From: CAYLNK01 sp964384675
GTDB lineage: Bacteria; Acidobacteriota; Thermoanaerobaculia; UBA5066
DNA length: 9,691 nt
NCBI GenBank assembly: GCA_964384675.1
Contig: CAYLNK010000267.1
Coordinates: 1 to 9,691, forward strand
Direction of reading: 5' to 3'
Below the pieces are notes generated by a model, which was given only the letters and a program-made list of their open reading frames with translations, made no database searches and was not told the DNA's origin. The translations under genes were made by a program, and so were the position numbers. Below, piece by piece: positions 1 to 5,745 of this stretch (position 1 is its first letter; each line of letters starts with the position of its first letter).

Positions 1-588
1 GGCGCTCGCGCGCTCGAGACCGTCTCCCCGGACGAGGCGACCGCGCTCGGCTTCCTCCTCCGGCGGGGCCTCCCGGCGCGGGCCCTGGCGCTCGAGCTGT
101 CGGCGCGGGCCGGCGAGGTGTCGCCCGGCCCCGTCGAGGCCCGGGCCGGCGATTGGGCCCTCGAGCCGCTCGGGACGGAAGGGCTTTCCGGTTGGGTGGC
201 CGACCTCGACCGTGAGACCCGGGGCTTCGCGCGCACTCCCGACTGGATCGAGTGGCTCGGCCGGGAGGGTGTCGACGGATGGGCGGTGAAGCGGCGGGGG
301 CGGCCGGACGGGGTCGCCGTCCTCTCACGGGAAAAGAATGCCGCCCGGATCGGCCCGGTCGAGGCCAGGCTGCCGGCGGCCGTCGCCGCCGTGATCCCCG
401 CCCTGGCGCGACGCGCCGTGGCGGCGGGCGCGACTCGTGTCTCGATCCTCGTTCCCGCCGAGGCCCGCGTCGTCCTGCAATCGGCCCTGTCGTGCGGTTT
501 CCGGGTGGCCTCGTCGCGGATCTGGCTCGCGACGCGGGCCCGCGGGGACGTCCGCCGGTACGCCGCCTCGGGAAGCGCTTTCTATTGA
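1..588 (+). CDS. GNAT-like N-acetyltransferase, C-terminal part (5' end outside window)
   Basis: The frame is open from base 1, so the start lies upstream; 195 residues are visible, ending in a TGA stop. The C-terminal half looks like the second domain of two-domain GNAT proteins (Acetyltransf_18-like). It has a LDRETRGF segment near residues 69-76, then a stretch ending GWAVKRRGRPDG, then an IGPVEARLPAA segment, a helix rich in Ala and Arg, a VSILVPAEA strand and a late CGFR turn followed by a strand. In such families the IGP-A block lies near the end and the domain pairs with an N-terminal acetyl-CoA-binding domain, which would lie outside this window. The acyl acceptor cannot be told. An internal GTG at 118 is possible as a start, but the upstream frame stays open and reads as coding (helical, Leu/Ala-rich), so I treat this as a truncated gene rather than a short one. 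Family moderately sure; substrate unknown. Confidence 0.7.
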   Translation, partial: GARALETVSPDEATALGFLLRRGLPARALALELSARAGEVSPGPVEARAGDWALEPLGTEGLSGWVADLDRETRGFARTPDWIEWLGREGVDGWAVKRRGRPDGVAVLSREKNAARIGPVEARLPAAVAAVIPALARRAVAAGATRVSILVPAEARVVLQSALSCGFRVASSRIWLATRARGDVRRYAASGSAFY

Positions 589-640
589 CGGCCGGTAACC
601 CGCCGACCGCACCATCCGTCCAATCTCGCGCTCGAGCACG

Positions 641-659
641 GGGTGAGGCATCCTCACCC
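641..659 (+). promoter_or_regulatory. Perfect hairpin abutting the ribosome binding site of the 674 gene
   Basis: GGGTGAGG (641-648) and CCTCACCC (652-659) form an 8-bp perfect stem with the 3-base loop CAT. The Shine-Dalgarno GGAGGA (661-666) begins two bases later. There is no T-tract, so it is a poor intrinsic terminator for the upstream gene. It could set the 5' end of the mRNA, stabilise it, or modulate ribosome access. The rest of 589-673 holds a TTGACG hexamer (585-590) with no convincing -10 behind it. Structure is seen directly; function is inference. Confidence 0.35.
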
Positions 660-673
660 GGGAGGAATCGCTG

Positions 674-1942
674 GTGAACCGTTCCATCCGTACGTTGGCC
701 CTCGCGGCGCTCGCCGCCGTCTCGCTTCCGGCTCTCGCGGGCGGCAACCCCGCCACGCTCCAGTGGGTGGTGGCCTCCGCGAAGGCGACCGGTGGCAAGG
801 GCGAGGACTTCGTCACCTCGCTCCGGATCGTCAATCCGAACACGACGCCGGCCACGGTCGCGCTCACGTTCCTGAAGCAGTCGCCGATCGACCAGTTCGG
901 AAACGTCCCGAGCGACAACGTGTCGACGGCGCCGACGGTCAACGTCAACGTCGCGGCCGGGCAGACGCTGGCGCTCGACGACGTCCTGGGCACCACGTTC
1001 GGGCTGACGGCCCCGGTCGCCGGGGCGATCAAGGTGGACTCGGGCACCAAGCCGGTCTCCGTCCTCTCGCAGACGCTGGTGAGGAACGCCCGGAGCGCCG
1101 ACGGCAAGCCGGGCACGAACGGATTCGCCATCCCCGCGCAGGTCAAGGACGAGCTGATCGCGGCGGGCTCGCCGACCATCCCGGGCGACCTCGGCTTCGT
1201 GCCGTTCGTCTCCGGATCGTCCGACTCCGCCACCGGCTACCGGACGAACCTCTTCCTCCTCTCGACGAACGCGTCCGACCCCACCACGGTCAAGGTACGG
1301 CTCGCGAAGGGCGACGGCTCGACCGTGCAGGAGAAGACGTACACGCTCCAGCAGCTCGCGCAGACCCAGATCAACGGGATCGCGGCGAACTTCGGCTTCT
1401 CCGGGACGGACACGAACCTCACCGCGTACGTCACGGTCACGAGCGGCGGCCCGGTCGCCGTGGGCGCGTCGGTCATCGACAACGCGATCGCGTCGATCAG
1501 CTACTCGCCCCCCTCCAAGGTATTCGTCCCGAACAACGGGGCGTTCGGTCTGATCTTCGAGGACGGCGGCTACGGCTTCTCGGGACGGCTCGACGTCTTC
1601 AAGAGCATCCCGAGCTTCCTGTCGGGCGGCATCGTCGTCGAGGGCTGCACGGCGAACGCCCAGGAGGGGACGGTGTTCTTCATCCAGGGGTTCGCGTCGG
1701 ACGTCCCCAAGCCGAACGTCACGTTCACCCGGAACGAGGACGGCAGCTACGCGATCGCCGGGGACGACAACGACCCGAACACCGGCACCGGAAAGACCGC
1801 GACGTATACGGGATCGCTCAATTCGCGCCCCGATGGGACCGTATTCGGGTCGATCACCTACAACCGGCTCGCGGGCGCCGAGTGTGCCGGGAAGTCGAAG
1901 ACCGTCCTCTTCAACGGGGCCCGGAGCACGATCCTCGAATAA
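674..1942 (+). CDS. Secreted protein with two related beta-rich repeats (function unknown)
   Basis: This 422-residue protein starts at GTG 674, seven bases after a strong GGAGGA (661-666). Residues 1-22 are a Sec signal peptide: MNRSIR, a hydrophobic Leu/Ala core, and a likely cleavage after ALA22. I do not recognise a named family. Two parts of the mature protein look alike. Residues about 45-135 run from FVTSLRIVNPN through a Leu-Asp-Asp-Val-Leu turn to VSVLSQTLVRN. Residues about 190-285 run from YRTNLFLLSTN through TLQQLAQTQINGIAANFGF to AVGASVIDNA. Both read as beta-sandwich (Ig-like) repeats, each with an x-T-x-L strand, an Asn-containing turn, a helix and a closing valine-rich strand. 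The last ~120 residues form a separate domain with two cysteines (in EGCTAN and GAECAG) that could form a disulfide once exported. Such proteins are common in Acidobacteriota-type secretomes. It probably acts outside the inner membrane, but no enzyme motif is visible. The next gene begins 34 bases downstream with no terminator between. Confidence 0.85.
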   Translation: MNRSIRTLALAALAAVSLPALAGGNPATLQWVVASAKATGGKGEDFVTSLRIVNPNTTPATVALTFLKQSPIDQFGNVPSDNVSTAPTVNVNVAAGQTLALDDVLGTTFGLTAPVAGAIKVDSGTKPVSVLSQTLVRNARSADGKPGTNGFAIPAQVKDELIAAGSPTIPGDLGFVPFVSGSSDSATGYRTNLFLLSTNASDPTTVKVRLAKGDGSTVQEKTYTLQQLAQTQINGIAANFGFSGTDTNLTAYVTVTSGGPVAVGASVIDNAIASISYSPPSKVFVPNNGAFGLIFEDGGYGFSGRLDVFKSIPSFLSGGIVVEGCTANAQEGTVFFIQGFASDVPKPNVTFTRNEDGSYAIAGDDNDPNTGTGKTATYTGSLNSRPDGTVFGSITYNRLAGAECAGKSKTVLFNGARSTILE

Positions 1943-1976
1943 GGCCCCGGCCCGCTTCTCGCATATCCTGGAGCTC

Positions 1977-2336
1977 ATGAACCGGCGCCTCGCCATCTTC
2001 GCGCTCGCCACCCTCCTGGCCGCCGCCGCGGTCGTTTCAGCGGCCGGGGGGGTGGAGCTGTTCGGCAAACCGCTTCGCGGCCTGTCCGCCGTTCCGCTCG
2101 CCGAGGTCTCGGCCGGCCGTCACCAGGACGAGGCGATCCGTGTCAGCGGCATCGCCCGCAAGCCGGGCATGGAGCGGGTGACGATCGCGGAGGGCGAGGC
2201 GACCCTCCTGGTGCAGGCCGAGGGCTTCTCCCTTCCCGAGGACCTCGCCGGCGCCCGCGTCACGGCCGAGGGGCGGGTCCGCAAGGGCGAAGCGGGCCCC
2301 TATCTCGCGGCGTCAGGGATCGAGGTACGGCGTTGA
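1977..2336 (+). CDS. Small secreted DUF4920-like protein
   Basis: 119 residues from ATG 1977, with GGAG (1970-1973) only three bases upstream. The first ~23 residues are a signal peptide (MNRRLAIF, then an Ala/Leu/Val core ending VSAAGG). The mature part resembles DUF4920 in layout: an ELFGKPL strand, an LAEV segment, a GRHQDEAIRVSGIA strand, a VTIAEGEATLLVQAEGF block, then LPEDLAGARVTAEGRV. The last block matches the family's phenylalanine, Pro-(x)-D, Ala-Gly, V-x-x-x-G-x-V pattern. Typical members carry a Cys...Gly-Cys-Trp cluster in the middle strand; here the equivalent stretch is KPGMERVTI with no cysteine, so any metal or redox role would be lost. The family has no firm biochemical function. 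The gene is sandwiched between a secreted protein and a lipoprotein, and its stop overlaps the next start, so the products probably share a location in the envelope. Family call is by pattern only. Confidence 0.65.
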   Translation: MNRRLAIFALATLLAAAAVVSAAGGVELFGKPLRGLSAVPLAEVSAGRHQDEAIRVSGIARKPGMERVTIAEGEATLLVQAEGFSLPEDLAGARVTAEGRVRKGEAGPYLAASGIEVRR

Positions 2337-2854
2337 GGCGAGCCTCCCTCGCCGCCGCGGCGGCCCTGCTCGCCGTCGGCTGCGGAAAGGAGCTGATCGA
2401 GACCCGCTCCCTGAGCTTCGACCCGGAGACGACGGCCGGCGCGCTCGGGTCGGGCTGGTCGGGCTGGGAGAAGGGGCCGGACGGCGACACCTTCGTCTGG
2501 GCCCAATCCCGGCAAGCCACCGTGCGCGTGCTCTGCAAGGCGGACGGGGACCGGCTCGTCCGCTTCCGGTGCTGGCCGTTCCGGTTCCCCGGCGCCGGTC
2601 CCCAGCAGGTGACGCTCTTCGTGAACGACGCGAAGATCGACTCGACGATCCTGGCCGATCCCGTGAAGGTCTACACGTTCGCGACGCCGAGAGCCGTCTG
2701 GAAGCCGGGCCTCAACGAGCTGCGGCTGGAGTTCGCTTACGCCGACTCACCGAAGGACCGGATGGCGGGCTCTGATACCCGCACGCTGGCCGCCGCGTTC
2801 GACTGGCTCGAGGTCGTCCCGCCCGCGCCGCCCCCGGAGGAGAAGAAGCCCTGA
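2333..2854 (+). CDS. Lipoprotein with C-terminal beta-sandwich domain
   Basis: 173 residues from TTG 2333. The TTG shares TTGA with the stop of the previous gene, and GAGG at 2322-2325 lies seven bases upstream; no ATG or GTG is better placed. Residues 2-3 are Arg-Arg, then an Ala/Leu core leads to Cys17 in LLAVGC, a lipobox with Ala rather than Leu at -3, so lipidation at Cys17 is likely. From about residue 38 a beta-rich domain runs GSGWSGWEKGPDGDTFVWA, a strand-turn-strand block, QQVTLFVNDAKI, a GLNELRLEF strand and a closing AAFDWLEVV. This Gly-Trp-Ser-Gly-Trp-Glu start, the FVNDAKI strand and the N-E-L-x-L strand resemble carbohydrate-binding-like jelly-roll domains attached to sulfatases and glycosyltransferases, but here the domain stands alone. 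No catalytic motif is visible, so a binding or structural role is likely. The tail is Pro/Glu/Lys-rich. Probably cotranscribed with the two genes before it. Confidence 0.8.
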   Translation: MRRASLAAAAALLAVGCGKELIETRSLSFDPETTAGALGSGWSGWEKGPDGDTFVWAQSRQATVRVLCKADGDRLVRFRCWPFRFPGAGPQQVTLFVNDAKIDSTILADPVKVYTFATPRAVWKPGLNELRLEFAYADSPKDRMAGSDTRTLAAAFDWLEVVPPAPPPEEKKP

Positions 2855-2857
2855 ACG

Positions 2858-2886
2858 GAACGGGGGCGCCCTCCGCGCCCCCGTTC
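2858..2886. terminator. Bidirectional hairpin between convergent genes
   Basis: A 12-bp perfect stem (GAACGGGGGCGC at 2858-2869 with 2875-2886) closes the 5-base loop CCTCC. It lies four bases after the stop at 2854 and 17 bases before the end of the minus-strand gene at 2904. Its position and strength suit transcription termination in both directions, although neither side has a clear T-tract, as is usual for this GC-rich DNA. Confidence 0.75.
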
Positions 2887-2903
2887 GAACCCACAGGAGC
2901 GGT

Positions 2904-3683
2904 CTACTTCTCGTCGACCGCGACCTCGGAGAGGATCAGGTTCGGGTAGATCGCCTTGAAGAAGTCCGCGAGCTCCTTCGTCTTGGCGTTCTCGCCCTGC
3001 TGCCACGACACGTCCCGGAAGCGGTAGGCGTCGTCCTTGGTCTTGAATCCCCATTCGAAGCACTCGTTCCCGCCGGCCTTCTTGAGGCACGTCAGGAACT
3101 GCTCGGCGAACTGCCGGCCCGGGATCATCAGGTTCTTGCTGGCATCCTTGGCATCGGTCCAGCGGAGGGTCTCCTCCTTGAACTCGAGCGTGCCGACGTC
3201 CCACCGGCTCTTGAAGAGCACGACGCCGCTGTTGCGGCGGACGAGGCCCTCCCACTTCCGGTTGGCCTGGGCGGCGTAGGCGGCCGCCGGAGTCGGCGTC
3301 GCGATAGGGGCTCCCCCCGCGGTCGGCGTGGCCGGCGCGCCGCCGACCGCCGGTGCCGTCGCCTTCGCGGAGGCCTGGATCATGGCCTGGATCAGGTTCT
3401 CCGGCACGCCCGCGTCCCGGCACTGGATGATCTCGTCGGCCGTGAGGTTGTAGGGGATCGGCGCCGCGTCGATCTGCTTCTTGATGAAGTCCTCGGAGAG
3501 CTTCGCTCTCCAGAGCTTGATGATGTCGTCGTGAGGTCGCGGCACCGGCGTGGGGGCGGGGGGAGGCGGCGTCATCGTCGAGGGCGGCGCCTGGTTGCGC
3601 GGGGCCTCGGTCGACTGCGCGGTGGCGAGCCCCGGCAGTGCGGCCGCGAGGGCCACGAGGAGCGGGAGCGTCGGTCTTCTCAT
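2904..3683 (-). CDS. Exported protein with short helical motif and PH-like C-terminal domain
   Basis: 259 residues. The start at ATG 3683 is chosen over the upstream 3731 because AAGGAGA (3691-3697) lies seven bases before it and a clean signal peptide then begins at once: MRRPTLPLL, an Ala/Leu core, and ATA22. The earlier start would bury this signal. After a Pro-rich linker (about 26-50) comes a helical motif: residues 52-105 read DIIKLWRAKLSEDFIKKQI, then LTADEIIQC, then a GVPENLIQAMI end. Such Ile-rich, Ala-Gly-Val helical pairs recur in secreted Acidobacteriota proteins; what they bind is not known to me. An Ala/Pro/Gly/Thr low-complexity linker (106-140) leads to residues 143-259, whose WEGLVRRNSG, VGTLEFKEETLRW, FEWGFKTKDDAYRF and ELADFFKAI pattern resembles a PH/GRAM-like fold. 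Cys199 and Cys208 bracket a nine-residue turn and could pair. No catalytic motif. Function unknown; divergently transcribed from the SRPBCC gene. Confidence 0.8.
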   Translation of the reverse strand: MRRPTLPLLVALAAALPGLATAQSTEAPRNQAPPSTMTPPPPAPTPVPRPHDDIIKLWRAKLSEDFIKKQIDAAPIPYNLTADEIIQCRDAGVPENLIQAMIQASAKATAPAVGGAPATPTAGGAPIATPTPAAAYAAQANRKWEGLVRRNSGVVLFKSRWDVGTLEFKEETLRWTDAKDASKNLMIPGRQFAEQFLTCLKKAGGNECFEWGFKTKDDAYRFRDVSWQQGENAKTKELADFFKAIYPNLILSEVAVDEK

Positions 3684-3710
3684 CGGTCGTTCTCCTTGGG
3701 GGGTCTTGCG

Positions 3711-3726
3711 GGCCGGCTGGCCGGCC
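3711..3726 (-). repeat. GC-rich inverted repeat in the leader of the 2904-3683 gene
   Basis: GGCCGG (3711-3716) and CCGGCC (3721-3726) form a 6-bp stem around a CTGG loop, about 14 bases upstream of the Shine-Dalgarno of the minus-strand gene. It could fold in the mRNA leader, but the surrounding DNA is so GC-rich that a chance palindrome is also reasonable. Confidence 0.3.
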
Positions 3727-3769
3727 GCCATCGTTTACTTTACCTCGGCGGCGTTTTCCGGCTCGTGCT

Positions 3770-3775
3770 CATAAT
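3770..3775 (+). promoter_or_regulatory. Candidate -10 element (CATAAT) of the SRPBCC gene
   Basis: CATAAT matches five of six bases of the TATAAT consensus, in an AT-richer island (about 3731-3775) of a very GC-rich window. A usual -10 to start-site distance of about seven bases puts transcription start at or beside GTG 3782. No convincing -35 hexamer lies 16-18 bases upstream. The same 98-base gap must also hold the promoter of the divergent gene; a TAAAGT on the minus strand (3737-3742) is a weak candidate for that. Confidence 0.35.
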
Positions 3776-3781
3776 CGCGAG

Positions 3782-4480
3782 GTGAGAGAACGAATCCAGG
3801 TCGCGGGAGCCGCCCTGCTCGGCGCGGTCCTGTGGGGCGGGCCGCTCGCGGCCCAGAACGATCCCTTCTACGCCCGCGTGCGGGGGCTGGTGGAAACGCC
3901 CTACCCGTCGTTCCAGGGGGCCGACTGCGCCCACGTGAACGCACCGGCCGCCACCGTGTGGCGCGTGCTGGTGGGGCCCGAGGGGGTTCCCCTCTGGCTC
4001 TTCGCGGGGCTCGACAACGTGGTCCCGCGGGAGGCCCGGTACCGGAAAGGGCCTACCGCCTCGATGGGAGAGACGTTGACGGTGAGCGCGAATACGACGC
4101 AAGGGCCCCGCAAGGTCGAGCTCACCGTCCTCGCCCTGCAGCCGGGCCAGGTACTCTCCCTTCGTGTGTCGGACGACCCCGCCGGACTGCTGACCGCCGG
4201 AGCCTCGAGCCTGGTCGCGACTCTCGTGGTGGAAGCCCTGGGGGACGGAACGAGCGACGTCTGGTGGGCGACGCACTACGAGTCGGATTCCCCCCTCGCG
4301 GCGGCCCTCTCGGGCCTCGGGGGGCAGCGCCGCTATCGGGTGCGGCGCGAGGGGGGGCTCCTGGCCCTCGCCTCGCTCGCGGAGGCCGCGGCACGGCTCC
4401 CTCATCCGCCGCTGCACGACGTCCCGTTGCCCGGGGTCTCGCCGCTTTCGGCGTACCAGCCGCCGGTTCGCCGGAAATGA
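3782..4480 (+). CDS. Secreted SRPBCC/START-like domain protein
   Basis: 232 residues from GTG 3782. Residues 1-25 look like a signal peptide: VRERIQ, a hydrophobic core, then PLAAQ, with cleavage near Ala24. The mature part begins with an Ala-Pro-rich strand-helix, residues 49-60 (CAHVNAPAATVW), typical of the first strand and helix of the SRPBCC fold. It continues as WLFAGLDNVVP, a GETLTVSANT strand, an ELTVLALQPGQVLSLRV hairpin, a LVATLVVEAL strand, a DVWWATHYES strand and a long C-terminal helix about residues 182-203. SRPBCC domains enclose a hydrophobic ligand, so lipid or hydrophobic ligand handling in the envelope is possible, but no specific ligand can be named. There is no Shine-Dalgarno sequence before the GTG; a CATAAT seven bases upstream suggests a leaderless mRNA. 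Upstream in-frame extension to 3638 would overlap the divergent gene's leader and removes the signal peptide from the N-terminus, so I reject it. A hairpin follows the stop. Confidence 0.75.
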   Translation: MRERIQVAGAALLGAVLWGGPLAAQNDPFYARVRGLVETPYPSFQGADCAHVNAPAATVWRVLVGPEGVPLWLFAGLDNVVPREARYRKGPTASMGETLTVSANTTQGPRKVELTVLALQPGQVLSLRVSDDPAGLLTAGASSLVATLVVEALGDGTSDVWWATHYESDSPLAAALSGLGGQRRYRVRREGGLLALASLAEAAARLPHPPLHDVPLPGVSPLSAYQPPVRRK

Positions 4481-4482
4481 AA

Positions 4483-4504
4483 GGGCCCGCCGGCAGGCGG
4501 GCCC
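4483..4504. terminator. Hairpin between convergent genes
   Basis: A 9-bp perfect stem (GGGCCCGCC at 4483-4491 with 4496-4504) closes the loop GGCA, two bases after the stop at 4480. A TG-rich stretch (4509-4524) follows instead of a T-tract. It probably ends the plus-strand transcript and may also stop readthrough from the minus-strand gene, whose stop is at 4552. Confidence 0.65.
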
Positions 4505-4551
4505 GACCGTGTGGTGGTGTGGTGGAGCGGAGCGCGAGCTCCAGGTCGCTC

Positions 4552-5613
4552 CTAGAGGATGACGCCCTTGAGCGGGACCTTGACCTCGCCCTTGTTGGAG
4601 TCGTTCGTCCTGATGACGAGCTCGCCGTCGAACACGCCCTTCTTGATCTTCTGGTCGACCGTGAGGATGACCTGGAAGCGGGTCTTGTCGTTCTCGGCCG
4701 GTTTCACCTCGGCGGTGATCCCGGGGACGCTCGACTCGGCCTTCATCACGGAGAACGTGTCGTTCTTCATGTTGTTGTTGACGAGCGTGATCGAGCGCTT
4801 GACGGGCTCGGCCTTCGGGTCGAAGTTGCCGAAGTTGACCGAGAGCGGGGTCACCGTGATGGTCGGCTTGACGTAGCCGGAGATGGCGAGGTCCATCTCG
4901 GGCTGCTTCTTGGTGCCGGTCTGGATCTTCACGTAGCCGCCCAGGAGGCCCTCCGGGGCGTTGGCGTCACAGGTCAGGGTCGCCTTCCACTGGTTCGGTC
5001 CCTTGTTCGGGATCCGGTCCTTCTCGGCGACCGGGGTCAGCGAGGCCTTCAGGTAGGTCTGCTGGACGGTGGCGCCGCTCGGCTTGAAGTCCGGCTCGTC
5101 CGAGATGAGGATCAGCTCGGCGGTGGACGGCTCGCCGGTGAGAGCCTGGATCCGGAAGAACCCGTACGGCAGCGTCTCGACGTACGGCTTCACGTTGGCC
5201 TGCAGGAAGAGCGTCGTCTGCGGGAGGGCCGGGTCGTCCGACATCACGAGGGCCGTCTTGGAGATGACGCCCTGGAAGCTCTTCGTGTCGACCGTGAGCG
5301 TGATCTTCCCCTCGGCGCCGGGCTTGATCACCTTGTCGAACTCCGGGACCGTGCAGCCGCAGGACGGCTTCACGTCGGTGATGTGGAGGTCGGACTTGCC
5401 CGCGTTCTTCACGATGAAGTCGCGCTTGATGAGCTCGCCCTTGGGCACGACGCCGACGTCCACCTTCTCGTCCTTCAGGACCAGCTTCGGGGCGTTCGGG
5501 TCCGTCGCCTTCGGGGCCTCCGGCGCCGCCGCTTGCCCCTGGGCCAGGACGGCGCCCGTGGCTCCGAGGAGCACGAGGGGCGCGAGGAGGGAGAGTCGCA
5601 GAGTCTTCTTCAC
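4552..5613 (-). CDS. Exported DUF1573 domain protein
   Basis: 353 residues from GTG 5613, with a strong AGGAGGA (5619-5625) five bases upstream. Residues 1-24 are a signal peptide: VKKTLRL, a Leu-rich core, then AVLA. A short Ala/Pro linker precedes the first Ig-like domain (about 42-130), which is DUF1573: VGVVPKGELIKRDF, then NAGKSDLHITDVKPSCGCT (Cys85, Cys87) and a VIKPGAEGKITLTVDT strand pair ending FQGVIS. This Ser-Cys-Gly-Cys-Thr turn after an Asn-Ala-Gly strand is the family's hallmark. Residues about 249-353 form a second Ig-like domain (a FGNFDPK strand, then RSITLVNN and FDGELVIRT) of the same HYDIN-like kind. The region between is also beta-rich. DUF1573 proteins are secreted or periplasmic, with no confirmed enzymatic role; the Cys pair might bind metal or form a disulfide. 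Codons end almost wholly in C or G, with lysine as AAG, suggesting a well-expressed gene. The long upstream in-frame extension is antisense to mpl and is not used. Confidence 0.9.
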   Translation of the reverse strand: MKKTLRLSLLAPLVLLGATGAVLAQGQAAAPEAPKATDPNAPKLVLKDEKVDVGVVPKGELIKRDFIVKNAGKSDLHITDVKPSCGCTVPEFDKVIKPGAEGKITLTVDTKSFQGVISKTALVMSDDPALPQTTLFLQANVKPYVETLPYGFFRIQALTGEPSTAELILISDEPDFKPSGATVQQTYLKASLTPVAEKDRIPNKGPNQWKATLTCDANAPEGLLGGYVKIQTGTKKQPEMDLAISGYVKPTITVTPLSVNFGNFDPKAEPVKRSITLVNNNMKNDTFSVMKAESSVPGITAEVKPAENDKTRFQVILTVDQKIKKGVFDGELVIRTNDSNKGEVKVPLKGVIL

Positions 5614-5670
5614 CGGGGTCCTCCTGTGTCGACCGGGTGTTGGACCCGGGTCGGGATCTGAGCGGGGGAG

Positions 5671-5676
5671 TTTATC
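5671..5676 (-). promoter_or_regulatory. Weak candidate -10 element of the DUF1573 gene
   Basis: GATAAA on the minus strand is the only AT-rich hexamer in the 132-base gap between this gene and mpl. It would start transcription near 5664, giving a leader of about 50 bases that contains the AGGAGGA. No clear -35 hexamer lies behind it, so this is tentative. Confidence 0.25.
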
Positions 5677-5707
5677 AGGGCGCATCCAGGGAGCCATTCT
5701 GGCTCCG

Positions 5708-5737
5708 TTGACGGCCCGTAGGCCCCTCTCGCAAACT
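5708..5737 (+). promoter_or_regulatory. Candidate promoter of mpl
   Basis: TTGACG (5708-5713) matches five of six bases of the -35 consensus. CAAACT (5732-5737) follows after an 18-base spacer and is a weak -10. Expected transcription start is about 5744, next to GTG 5746. The -35 is good, the -10 poor. Confidence 0.35.
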
Positions 5738-5745
5738 CCGGGCCC

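Noticed and set aside
585..613. TTGACG at 585-590 as a promoter for the 674 gene
   Set aside because: No plausible -10 lies 16-18 bases downstream; the expected position is GC-rich.
643..1980. 445-codon open frame overlapping the secreted-protein gene
   Set aside because: Its product is an Arg/Gly/Pro/His-rich low-complexity string, a usual out-of-frame shadow in very GC-rich DNA. The overlapping frame has a signal peptide and ordinary domain composition.
3684..3731. Earlier start of the minus-strand envelope protein at 3731
   Set aside because: It has no ribosome site and would put 16 polar residues before the signal peptide, while ATG 3683 has AAGGAGA at ideal spacing.
4509..4524. TG-rich repeat after the hairpin as a possible microsatellite or regulatory repeat
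   Set aside because: It is only about 16 bases and imperfect; chance in a short spacer is enough to explain it.
3832..5661. 609-codon plus-strand open frame spanning the SRPBCC gene and opposite the DUF1573 gene
   Set aside because: The product is Arg/Asp/Leu/Gly repetitive with no motif, and it lies antisense to a clear DUF1573 protein. High GC leaves few stops in such frames.
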